Positions 24,499 to 32,122 of a stretch of DNA of 64,000 bases are shown here, piece after piece. The stretch's first letter is position 1, and each line of letters begins with the position of its first letter. Position numbers and translations under genes: made by a program. The DNA is from Niastella caeni (GTDB taxonomy: Bacteria > Bacteroidota > Bacteroidia > Chitinophagales > Chitinophagaceae), in contig NZ_STFF01000001.1 in the NCBI RefSeq assembly GCF_004834005.1, positions 867,347 through 931,346 of the forward strand, written 5' to 3'. The notes under the pieces are model-generated. The model had not been told where the DNA came from, searched no databases, and worked only from the letters and a program-made list of their open reading frames with translations.

Positions 24499-25554
24499 AT
24501 GAGTGTTCTTCGGTTCCCCAATCCTGGTTCTGATATTAGTAAAATGATATTTACATACATAGCCATTTTTAAAGAACTTGAAACTAAAAGAAATTTTACT
24601 CATGACGATGCAAGGGATGCAATGATAAAATATGGCCTTGTGTCATCCTCTGGTGCGATAGGGCAGGAAGCAGTGAGGCGCTCAGTTAGAGATGATCGTT
24701 CGAGAGATTCATTATATAATCAACATAAAATGTATTCAGAATTTTATCGGATGTTAGGTTGGTACAAACCAGGAACAATGAATACCAATTTTAATTTTAC
24801 TGAGCTTTCGTCTTATATAGCTAAGGCTGAACAGGATTACTCAAAGCGAATATTTGAAGAATGTTTGCTTTCCATTGTTTTTCCTAATCCTTTAGTTGAA
24901 AACAAAAAAGGTAATATTATAAGACCTTTTCCTTTCATTCTAAGATTAGCATCTAATTTAGAGGGAGTAATTTTTCGCGATGAATTAATTGTAGCTGTAT
25001 TGGCTTTACAAAATGATACATTGGTAGATATTTTTGAAAAAACCGTAACGTATATTAAAGACCTAAGAAAGAACAAAAGGAAGTTATCTGCTGAACTAAA
25101 GAAATTGTCGCAAAATACAGGAATACAAACAAATACCTTACAAAATTATACCAGAATTCCTTTAGGTAGCTTAAAATACACAGGATGGTTCAATAGAAAA
25201 ACAATAAGAGGAATTTATTCCGCTGCAATGACAGGTTTTGAATTGACAAAAAATGGTCAAGAAAAGACGAAGCTTTTAACAATGTTAAAAGATATTCGTC
25301 ATGAAGAAATTGAAAATTTTGATATAAATGAACGAGGTAGTTTCACATTATTATCATCCTTTGTATTCATGGAAAGATGTGGCTATGACATAACAAATTT
25401 TGAACCTATTATTATTGACTTAACCCAAAAAAGCAATAACCTTCTAAATCATTTGGGGATCAGACATCATTCAAGTATATTTTATTCTCCTTACCAACAA
25501 GCAACTGAAGAAGAATTAAACTTTGCAAAAGAATTAGATTCAAAATATGAATAA
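24499..25554 (+). CDS. Unknown 351-residue protein, probable large subunit of a restriction enzyme
   Basis: I do not recognise a named family with certainty. The protein is soluble and starts VLRFPNPGSDISKMIFTYIAIFKEL, has a winged-helix-like segment (FTHDDARDAMIKYGLVSSSGAIGQEAVRR), a RPFPFILRLASNLEGVIFRDELIV core and a second possible winged helix near YTGWFNRKTIRGIYSAAMTGFELTKNGQEK. These patterns recall DNA-recognition parts of Type IIS enzymes. It is translationally linked to the PD-(D/E)XK gene, whose start codon overlaps its stop codon by one base. A heterodimeric enzyme like BtsI or BsrDI, with large and small subunits, is a reasonable model. Confidence 0.65.
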   Translation: MSVLRFPNPGSDISKMIFTYIAIFKELETKRNFTHDDARDAMIKYGLVSSSGAIGQEAVRRSVRDDRSRDSLYNQHKMYSEFYRMLGWYKPGTMNTNFNFTELSSYIAKAEQDYSKRIFEECLLSIVFPNPLVENKKGNIIRPFPFILRLASNLEGVIFRDELIVAVLALQNDTLVDIFEKTVTYIKDLRKNKRKLSAELKKLSQNTGIQTNTLQNYTRIPLGSLKYTGWFNRKTIRGIYSAAMTGFELTKNGQEKTKLLTMLKDIRHEEIENFDINERGSFTLLSSFVFMERCGYDITNFEPIIIDLTQKSNNLLNHLGIRHHSSIFYSPYQQATEEELNFAKELDSKYE

Positions 25555-26153
25555 TGCGAATATTTGAACCAAAAATTCCTTATACAAAATTGACTCCTCA
25601 AAATTTCTTTGAGAGATATGCAGGTGCAATTGAAATAAACAACGACAACAAGCCTAATATTTTTCAGGTTATAATGGAGGCAATAAGAATACAAGACCAG
25701 AAGCAATTTTATCCTTTAATTGAAGAATTATTTGGCTATTTAGGATTTAATTGTAAAGCTACACGTGCTGGCGATACTAACAACAGATCAGATGCATACA
25801 TAATTGACGATGAACATTCAATTCCAATTGAAATTAAATCACCTACCGAAGTGCTATATATTAATAATAAATCGATTCGTCAAGCAATAGAAAATAAAAC
25901 AATATTGTTGTCAAGAAAATTTTACAACACGAACTATACTACAACCTCTTTGGCAGTAGGCTTTAGTTATCCCGCTGATCGTAGTGGCGTATATGATCTT
26001 GTAGAGGATGTATACAAAGCTTATGGATATAACATTGGATTTATAAGCATAAATGATATTTTAGAGGTAGTTTGGGATGTACTTATAAAAGGAAGAGAAT
26101 TTAATAAAGAAAGAATTATTTTTTTAAAAGGGGAATTTAAATGCGAAAACTAA
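25554..26153 (+). CDS. PD-(D/E)XK restriction nuclease subunit
   Basis: 199 residues. The nuclease core is LIEELFGYLGFNCKATRAGD followed by RSD80AYI and PIE93IK95S, that is, the acidic D and the E-x-K of the PD-(D/E)XK superfamily on adjacent strands, with an upstream Glu (57/58) in the first helix. No recognition domain is obvious, so specificity probably comes from the preceding protein. The start overlaps that gene by one base and the end overlaps the iron-sulfur gene by 13 bp. Confidence 0.8.
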   Translation: MRIFEPKIPYTKLTPQNFFERYAGAIEINNDNKPNIFQVIMEAIRIQDQKQFYPLIEELFGYLGFNCKATRAGDTNNRSDAYIIDDEHSIPIEIKSPTEVLYINNKSIRQAIENKTILLSRKFYNTNYTTTSLAVGFSYPADRSGVYDLVEDVYKAYGYNIGFISINDILEVVWDVLIKGREFNKERIIFLKGEFKCEN

Positions 26154-27202
26154 AAGCTAAATCAAATAAATCTTTTGGGGTCTTAAAAGATAAATCTATC
26201 CACCCGATTAAGGCTACTTATAATTTATTTAGCACTAATACAATCGAATTTTCTGATGGTACTATAGAGCAAGCAACTTGTTTAAATTGCTTAAATACAC
26301 CTTGCATGAATTATGATCAAGCTGAATTGATTATTTCTCTGCTTCCTGAAATGCCCAATAACAACACTTCAAAGGTATGCCCAACAGATGCTATAGGTTT
26401 CGATGAGAATATTTTTCCTACGATTAATGCTACCGCTTGCATTGGTTGTGGCCTTTGTATCCAAAGATGTCCTTATGGTGCAATTGAATGGCAAGAATAT
26501 AAAGCTTATATTTCTAAATCTTTCTCTAACATGTATTCATGGGTCAATGACCTATCAATGGAAGAATATCAAATTCGTCATAAAAAATATATTGACATTC
26601 AAAATAAGCCTGCTTTAATAAATCTACCTAAGGAATTCATTACAAAGCTATATAACGATACAATAAACTACTGCAAAAAAATAAACGGCTTCGATAATCT
26701 ATTCGTTCGAAATCTTTTTATTAATCTTGGATTAAGAAATAAAATTAGAGCGATTGGAAACAATTACATTCGATTTGATTTACTAGCAGAATTTGATAAT
26801 AGCATTATTGTAGGTGAAATAGGACTTAATAACACAGATATCTTAGAAGAGCCAAGGGCAATTCTTGATGATATTGCCATTCTGTTCTCTCGATATAACA
26901 TTCCTAAAGAAACCATAATACCCATAATTATAACTTTAGCCTTCCCAAACAAACGATCTGATGTATATGAAGTTATTACGGATATAAACAATGTACTTTC
27001 AATTCAAATAAGAACAATCCCCTTTCATCTTCTAGTCATGATGAATTTATTTCATTTAAGGTTAGAACCAACACAATTCTTTAAACTATTTAACATTGAC
27101 AAAAACAACTTAAGCTCTATAAATGACTCTTTGAAAATTATTCCAGAGTTAAAGACAATTGATCCTTATTTAAATCATTCTTTTTACCAGGCGACGAAAT
27201 AA
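26141..27202 (+). CDS. Two-[4Fe-4S] ferredoxin-like protein in the restriction operon
   Basis: 353 residues. Exactly eight Cys are arranged for two cubane clusters: C47-x2-C50-x4-C55, C80-P, and C100-x2-C103-x2-C106-x3-C110-P. This is the pattern of bacterial dicluster ferredoxins. Residues about 165-353 form a different, soluble domain; RFDLLAEF with E226 in VVGEIG looks like a PD-(D/E)XK strand pair in which the Lys is replaced by Gly. Iron-sulfur proteins are not a known component of simple Type II systems, though Cas4 and AddB nucleases carry clusters. The gene overlaps the nuclease gene by 13 bp and the facing methyltransferase gene by 65 bp. Function unknown. Confidence 0.85.
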   Translation: MRKLKAKSNKSFGVLKDKSIHPIKATYNLFSTNTIEFSDGTIEQATCLNCLNTPCMNYDQAELIISLLPEMPNNNTSKVCPTDAIGFDENIFPTINATACIGCGLCIQRCPYGAIEWQEYKAYISKSFSNMYSWVNDLSMEEYQIRHKKYIDIQNKPALINLPKEFITKLYNDTINYCKKINGFDNLFVRNLFINLGLRNKIRAIGNNYIRFDLLAEFDNSIIVGEIGLNNTDILEEPRAILDDIAILFSRYNIPKETIIPIIITLAFPNKRSDVYEVITDINNVLSIQIRTIPFHLLVMMNLFHLRLEPTQFFKLFNIDKNNLSSINDSLKIIPELKTIDPYLNHSFYQATK

Positions 27203-27968
27203 CTTGTAGGGTGGATAAATATTGATTAATCCTTTCTTTAGCTATTTTGACGTAGTTCTCATTCATTTCAAATCCTACATAATTTCGATCATTTATCACT
27301 GTACTCAAACACTCACTCCCTGATCCTGCAAATGGTATAAGAATTAAATCCCCTTTATTTGAAAAGTGCCTTACGATTCTATCACATATTGCCAACGGTT
27401 TTTGAGTAGGATGATCTACTTTTTCATTTTCAAACCTTTTGCCTGCTAAGACGGGAATGTTCCATACATCTCCGGCTTGTTTACCTTCAGGATGAGGCTG
27501 CCATACTTTCCCATTTTTAGTTATTTTATTTTTTAACCTTTCTGTACTTTTATATGGCTCCCTTATTGTGTGGTAAGTAAAATCATTCGTTTTGGAAAAC
27601 CATAACAAAGGTTCGTAATGTGCAGCCAGTGTATTTTTATAATTGGCAAATCCGTTTTCATAGAACCAAATAATCTGACGACGATAGATTAATTTCAGTT
27701 CATAAAGATAAACTTGTATATAACATTGATAATGGTGAATTCCATATATGAAAATAGAACCAGTAGGTTTAAGCTTCCTCACCGCTACAGAAATCCATTC
27801 TTTTGACCACTCTAACCAATCTTCCACTCTTTTCCATTTATCACTGTCATTACCAAAATCTTTTTTAAGATTGTATGGAGGATCGGCAATTATTAAATCT
27901 ACGCTTTCATCATCTAATTTCTGCATCAAATCAATGCAGTCACCATGATAAATATTGTTCAACTCCAT
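27138..27968 (-). CDS. Beta-class DNA (N6-adenine or N4-cytosine) methyltransferase
   Basis: 276 residues. Motif IV D29-P-P-Y32 comes first, then HPTQKP (186-191), and the AdoMet-binding motif I F-A-G-S-G (213-217) near the C-terminus: the beta-class order of enzymes such as M.MboII. DPPY favours N6-adenine. It starts within the stop codon of the upstream methyltransferase gene (one shared base), so both are cotranslated. Its last 21 codons and stop overlap the end of the convergent iron-sulfur gene. It presumably protects one strand of an asymmetric site. Confidence 0.92.
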   Translation of the reverse strand: MELNNIYHGDCIDLMQKLDDESVDLIIADPPYNLKKDFGNDSDKWKRVEDWLEWSKEWISVAVRKLKPTGSIFIYGIHHYQCYIQVYLYELKLIYRRQIIWFYENGFANYKNTLAAHYEPLLWFSKTNDFTYHTIREPYKSTERLKNKITKNGKVWQPHPEGKQAGDVWNIPVLAGKRFENEKVDHPTQKPLAICDRIVRHFSNKGDLILIPFAGSGSECLSTVINDRNYVGFEMNENYVKIAKERINQYLSTLQVISSPGKKNDLNKDQLSLTLE

Positions 27969-29023
27969 TACTTAATCTTTTGAAATATTAACACATTTTG
28001 ATGATGCATATTAGGCACAAAAGTGAATGGATAACCGTATGGATAAATACTTTTGTGCCTTTGATATAAAATTCTAATGCCTTTCAATTTATAAAATCCA
28101 TTTTTAGTAATTGCGTTAGCTAAATCGGCGTGGTAGATGTAGTAATCCTCCTTTTTTCTAAAATCTGACACAATAACTGCTAAATACTTTTTGGATTTCA
28201 TTTTCCTTGCACAACTATTAAAAAACCTAGAAAGCACTTCAATAAAATGCTCATAAGTATCAATATTAGCTAAGTCTAATTCATCTTCACTGTATTTAAT
28301 ATCCAATTTATTGCTAATTCTAGTCTGCTTAACTTTATGATCTACTGTTTCTAATATATTCCAATATGGTGGACTTGTTATAATAAAATCAAAAAAATCA
28401 TCTTCAAACTTCTCAATTTCTTCTATGCTATTCCCATGAATTACCTTCTGCTTTGATTTATATTGCAACTCATTTGGAACTTCCGTTTTAATCCTTTCTA
28501 TGGATAAATTGTAATACTTTTCATTTAATTCAATTCCATATCCTTCTCTCTCTTCAAATGCACATGCCTTAAGTGTTGATGCCACACCATTAAAAGGATC
28601 TAAAACCTTATCGCCCTTCTTTGTAAAAAACCTCATAAGTTTAGCAACATCTTGAAAAGAGAAAGGTGCTGGATGTTGTTTCTCTATTTGAGCATCTTTA
28701 CTATTAGCTCCTAGACCTTTCTGACTAAATACAGTAACTGTCTCAGTAAGCCATTCCTTAGATGTAAGTTCATTAAGTTTATTACTTAACTCATAAGTTG
28801 TGTTGTCCTTAATTAAGTACAACGCTGTTGCTTTATCAAGATTACCAGCACTATTGAACAAAGCAACATCTCCATTTAATCCTTTAAATTTGTCTGGGAT
28901 TTGAAATGGTCCCTTACCTGCCATTAATAGTTCAAGCTTCTTTTTAGCTAGTTTATTAGTAGATTCATCTTCCACAGGGACGTAATCTCTCCTGTTCTTC
29001 TTATAGAGATAAAATTTTTTCAT
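27968..29023 (-). CDS. Second DNA methyltransferase with TSPPYW motif
   Basis: 351 residues. Motif I VLDPFNGVAST (about 140-150) precedes motif IV TSPPYW (216-221), an order and a motif IV variant (SPPY) typical of N4-cytosine methyltransferases. The first 115 residues are a less conserved region with HPAPF just before motif I. A separate second enzyme beside a DPPY methyltransferase is usual when the recognition site is asymmetric and each strand needs its own modification. The ATG is at 29023, and a controller-like operator lies 42 bp upstream. Confidence 0.9.
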   Translation of the reverse strand: MKKFYLYKKNRRDYVPVEDESTNKLAKKKLELLMAGKGPFQIPDKFKGLNGDVALFNSAGNLDKATALYLIKDNTTYELSNKLNELTSKEWLTETVTVFSQKGLGANSKDAQIEKQHPAPFSFQDVAKLMRFFTKKGDKVLDPFNGVASTLKACAFEEREGYGIELNEKYYNLSIERIKTEVPNELQYKSKQKVIHGNSIEEIEKFEDDFFDFIITSPPYWNILETVDHKVKQTRISNKLDIKYSEDELDLANIDTYEHFIEVLSRFFNSCARKMKSKKYLAVIVSDFRKKEDYYIYHADLANAITKNGFYKLKGIRILYQRHKSIYPYGYPFTFVPNMHHQNVLIFQKIK

Positions 29024-29051
29024 TAAATACTATACGATAAAATAATATCAA

Positions 29052-29083
29052 CAAATGTAAGTAAGAATATTCCAATTAGGAAT
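29052..29083 (-). promoter_or_regulatory. Methyltransferase promoter with shared controller operator
   Basis: On the minus strand a perfect TACATTTG -7 element lies at 29059-29052. Immediately upstream, the plus strand reads GAATATTCCAA (29065-29075), extended by GGAAT to the palindrome ATTCCAATTAGGAAT (29069-29083). The same 11-mer occurs in reverse before the controller gene. A protein bound here would cover the -33 region. Confidence 0.6.
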
Positions 29084-29566
29084 TTTTATTATTCTATTTA
29101 TTAACACAAATCTAAAACCCTTAAATCTAACATATTAGCAACCATCAACTGTAGATTAATAATATAGGAGTCCTTAATCAATATAGGTTTAATCCTAATA
29201 ATTTACATAATGTATTGGATCGCTAGGATTCAATCAAATTCTTAAAGCTTCTATTTGGGGTTGTATATACAATTCTCCAACTTCTATCCTGAGTATGATC
29301 TGGCTCAAGAGGGATATTATTTTGCTTAGGTAAATCTACGCTAAACACAAGCCGTTCTCTATAGAAAAGCTTAATATGAATAGAGTAATATTTAACCGAT
29401 GATGATCATCTTCAATCCTCTAAACAATTTTGATGGCCTTTACTAACTTTAGAGTTCTGATTTTTGCTCAAGAAAATTGTATAATCATTTCAATATTATT
29501 ATTTACAAATAAAATCAGTATAATTACTATATCCCGGAACTATGCTATCCTAACTCTTATATCTTA
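29084..29566. other. AT-rich intergenic region with a coding relic
   Basis: About 480 bp between the methyltransferase promoter and the GmrSD gene end. Apart from the short open fragment listed at 29223-29408 I see no gene, hairpin or repeat. Confidence 0.5.
29223..29408 (-). pseudogene. Possible C-terminal relic of an unknown protein
   Basis: About 60 open codons without a start end at a TAG (29223-29225). The readable peptide includes RERLVFSVDLPKQNNIPLEP and RSWRIVYTTPNRSFKNLIES, which looks like real protein. An upstream stop and a change of frame suggest a truncated gene. No family is recognised. Confidence 0.3.
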
Positions 29567-31423
29567 TCATTTCCAAATTATTTGTACTATTTGTGCTAGT
29601 AATTTATGTCGCTCTTCTAATTCCGCTGGACCAAAAAAATCCATTGCTCGAATTTGTAATCCATGTCTATTCATTAAAGCCTGCAAATCAATATTAGAAT
29701 GATAAGTGTCTTTATGTAATGTCGCATTCCAATATAAGCTTTGAGCATATGTCTTTAATTTCTCTCCATAAGACTCATTTCCACTAGATTGATTAGAATT
29801 GCCCCGAAGTAGCAATAATCCACCAAGCCGGTTTCTTTCCCTTTCAAATACTTCTTCATCATTATTAAAAGCTTGAAGGTTTTCCAAATTATGAGCCAAT
29901 ATATGCTCAACATGGTATCCGTTTACATATCCATTATTTCTAACAAGGTTATCAAAGTTCTGTTGCATTTCGCTATTAGCTTCTTTAGCAATAAAATACT
30001 CTATTCGTGAAAAAAAATATCTGCTAAAGCGGGTGGGCAAGTCTGAATAGCCAACATCCTTAAAATAATTATAGTTAAACGCTTCTGAAATTGGAACATC
30101 TTTTATCTCGGAAAGTGCTTTTAAAAGGTGCCTTTCAAAAACTCCTGCAATATCTGACGCATTAATTTCTTTAATTTCAATGCTAATAGTATAAACCAAA
30201 TCTGCTATAATGTTGTTTACATATGCCTTTTGAAGATGCAGAATTGTAAATATTCTATCATATTGATAAGAAATAATTTTTATCTTTTCATCTTCTTCCA
30301 GGTCATTTATCTTACAGGCGCTCAATATCAATACAAAGTGGCCAGTCAAATCGTTAAGTTGATTAAAATAAAGGTTTTTATATTCACTATTAAAAGATGA
30401 ACGCAGTTCCCTTATTCGACTATAAAGTTTTGTAAAGTATATAAATTCGTTTTGAAGAAATTGCTTGGTTCTTCCTGCATTTCTATTAAGTTTAAAATAT
30501 TCTTCTACTTCACCAATAAATAGAATTCGATGATAATTTTTTGAAGTATACTTTTCTGCAACACCTCTTGTACTTGCAATTTTAGATCGAATAAAAGTTT
30601 CAAAAAAATTATCTATTTCATCATTTTCTCCACCACTGTTTGCAACACCCACCAAGTTAACTTGGTTCTCCCAGAGCTTGTTCAAATTCAGTAATTCTAA
30701 TTCTTGTTTATCAACTTGCCCAAGTAATTTTCCTTTTAGGATTTCATGGGGCTTTAATCTCACTCCTCTGTCGTTAATAACTTCAAACACCATCGGAACA
30801 TCTGTTTGCATAACCTCCAACTTCACTATTTCCACATTTCTTAACAGATAGTATATAAAAGTATCGAATTGATGGATTGTTTTAAGTTCATTTTCTAACC
30901 ATATTTTAATAAACTTAGAATTCTCAACCATGTTTTTTGCCGTAATACCAGATTTAATTGGTATTTCGGCTACAGGAAGTCCGACAAGTAAGCCCTCTAA
31001 AGCTGATAAATGATTTTGGTGCTGTAGCCAAAAGTTTTTTCTTGCCCCCGAAGTTCCATGGATTCTATCTTTGATCCAATCCGTAAGTTCACTATTTAAC
31101 TTCCCCCCTAAATGATAAAGCTGTATGAGTATAAGTGTTATTGTTGTAAAACGCTGTTGTCCGTCTACTAAAAAAACCTTATTATTTATAGTGTTAGTAA
31201 CATATGTGTTTAAAAAATAATAGCCGATTCGGCTGCCAGCAAGTTCCGACGCTAATGATGAATCAATCTTACCATAGTCTTGATTAAACTTATAAAATAT
31301 ATCATCTAGCAGCCTCTCAACAGGTTCTCTATTCCATTTATATTGTCTTTGATAAAAGTCGATATAATAAGTAGTAGATGAAAAAACTTGTTCAATATTT
31401 TGGGGAACTGGAGCAATAGCCAT
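29567..31423 (-). CDS. GmrSD-type (DUF262/DUF1524) nuclease
   Basis: 618 residues in one chain. The DUF262 N-terminal domain shows FYQRQYKWN and the signature D87-G-Q-Q-R-F-T-T94. The DUF1524 HNH-like C-terminal domain shows Y-H504-V-E-H507-I-L followed by RNRLGGLLLLRGNSNQS. GmrSD enzymes are modification-dependent (Type IV) restriction enzymes that use nucleotides and cleave DNA with modified, often glucosylated, cytosine. Single-chain forms of about 600 residues are common. It follows a small regulator gene by 84 bp on the same strand. ATG at 31423. Confidence 0.9.
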   Translation of the reverse strand: MAIAPVPQNIEQVFSSTTYYIDFYQRQYKWNREPVERLLDDIFYKFNQDYGKIDSSLASELAGSRIGYYFLNTYVTNTINNKVFLVDGQQRFTTITLILIQLYHLGGKLNSELTDWIKDRIHGTSGARKNFWLQHQNHLSALEGLLVGLPVAEIPIKSGITAKNMVENSKFIKIWLENELKTIHQFDTFIYYLLRNVEIVKLEVMQTDVPMVFEVINDRGVRLKPHEILKGKLLGQVDKQELELLNLNKLWENQVNLVGVANSGGENDEIDNFFETFIRSKIASTRGVAEKYTSKNYHRILFIGEVEEYFKLNRNAGRTKQFLQNEFIYFTKLYSRIRELRSSFNSEYKNLYFNQLNDLTGHFVLILSACKINDLEEDEKIKIISYQYDRIFTILHLQKAYVNNIIADLVYTISIEIKEINASDIAGVFERHLLKALSEIKDVPISEAFNYNYFKDVGYSDLPTRFSRYFFSRIEYFIAKEANSEMQQNFDNLVRNNGYVNGYHVEHILAHNLENLQAFNNDEEVFERERNRLGGLLLLRGNSNQSSGNESYGEKLKTYAQSLYWNATLHKDTYHSNIDLQALMNRHGLQIRAMDFFGPAELEERHKLLAQIVQIIWK

Positions 31424-31507
31424 AGTATGTTATACAATTATCTGTTAGAAATTTATACTTAATGAGATTACATCCAGCTAATCATAATTTAACTGTCATT
31501 TTCTTTT

Positions 31508-31756
31508 TTACTTTGTCTTAAAATTTACTGAATCAAAAAACTCACTCAAAGTAATCCCCCTCACCATGCAAAACTTATTAATCGAATAAATAGTCGCCCC
31601 TCTCCCAGTCTCCAATCTATGCAACGTCTGCTTATCAATACCAAGCTCCAGGGCAAACTCGGTTTGACTTTTACCTGAGCTTTCCCGTAATTCTTTGATC
31701 CGTTGCGCAATCTTGTCTCGTAACTCGATATCGATCTTATCTAAGCTGCCTGCCAT
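31508..31756 (-). CDS. XRE-family regulator of the GmrSD gene
   Basis: 82 residues from the ATG at 31756; a TTG further upstream is less likely. It carries a single Cro/C1 helix-turn-helix (KSQTEFALELGIDKQTLHRLETGRGATIYSINKFCMVRGITLSEFF). It is transcribed toward the GmrSD gene and has a perfect 26-bp palindrome 29 bp before its start, so self-repression of the operon is likely. Confidence 0.85.
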   Translation of the reverse strand: MAGSLDKIDIELRDKIAQRIKELRESSGKSQTEFALELGIDKQTLHRLETGRGATIYSINKFCMVRGITLSEFFDSVNFKTK

Positions 31757-31784
31757 CTTACAATGTGCCAAGATTTTCGAAAAA

Positions 31785-31810
31785 AATAGTCAGCCAATTG
31801 GCTGACTATT
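31785..31810. promoter_or_regulatory. Perfect 26-bp palindrome, probable operator of the XRE regulator
   Basis: The half site is AATAGTCAGCCAA (31785-31797) and the second half is its exact complement (to 31810). It lies upstream of the XRE gene on the minus strand, where an autorepressor would bind. No T-run follows, so it is not a terminator. Confidence 0.65.
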
Positions 31811-32122
31811 CAAATTAATTACCTAGTTTTAGGATAGTTAAATATTAAAAGCGGCTAAGCTTACGAGTCTCGCCCGACGAACCTGACAATTTCACGAGCG
31901 CGGGAGTAAGTAAAGTGCCCAATACCTATATTTATGCTATAGGGTTGGGCCTACTTATACTTCTTTGTGCTCAAACACCGAAAGGTGTGGGCTTTGTCAG
32001 GGCCCGTCGGACAAAGAGCAGGTAGGTTCCAATCCTTTACTTTTTGGCCCGTTTTCATCCGTATTCCGGAACCATCTCTCAGAGGCTCATCAACCAATTT
32101 TCTAACCTCAATTGCTTACTTT
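31811..32122. other. Intergenic region at the right border of the AT-rich island
   Basis: About 310 bp. Base composition returns to that of the host here. A weak hairpin (GCTTTGTC with GACAAAG near 32000-32030) is the only structure seen. No tRNA, integrase or attachment repeat is visible. Confidence 0.4.

Noticed and set aside
29430..29702. Plus-strand frame at the end of the GmrSD gene
   Set aside because: It overlaps the C-terminal coding region of the nuclease on the other strand and has no independent support.
31990..32060. tRNA-like segment with GGTTCCAATCC
   Set aside because: The T-arm and acceptor stems do not pair, and no anticodon arm can be drawn.
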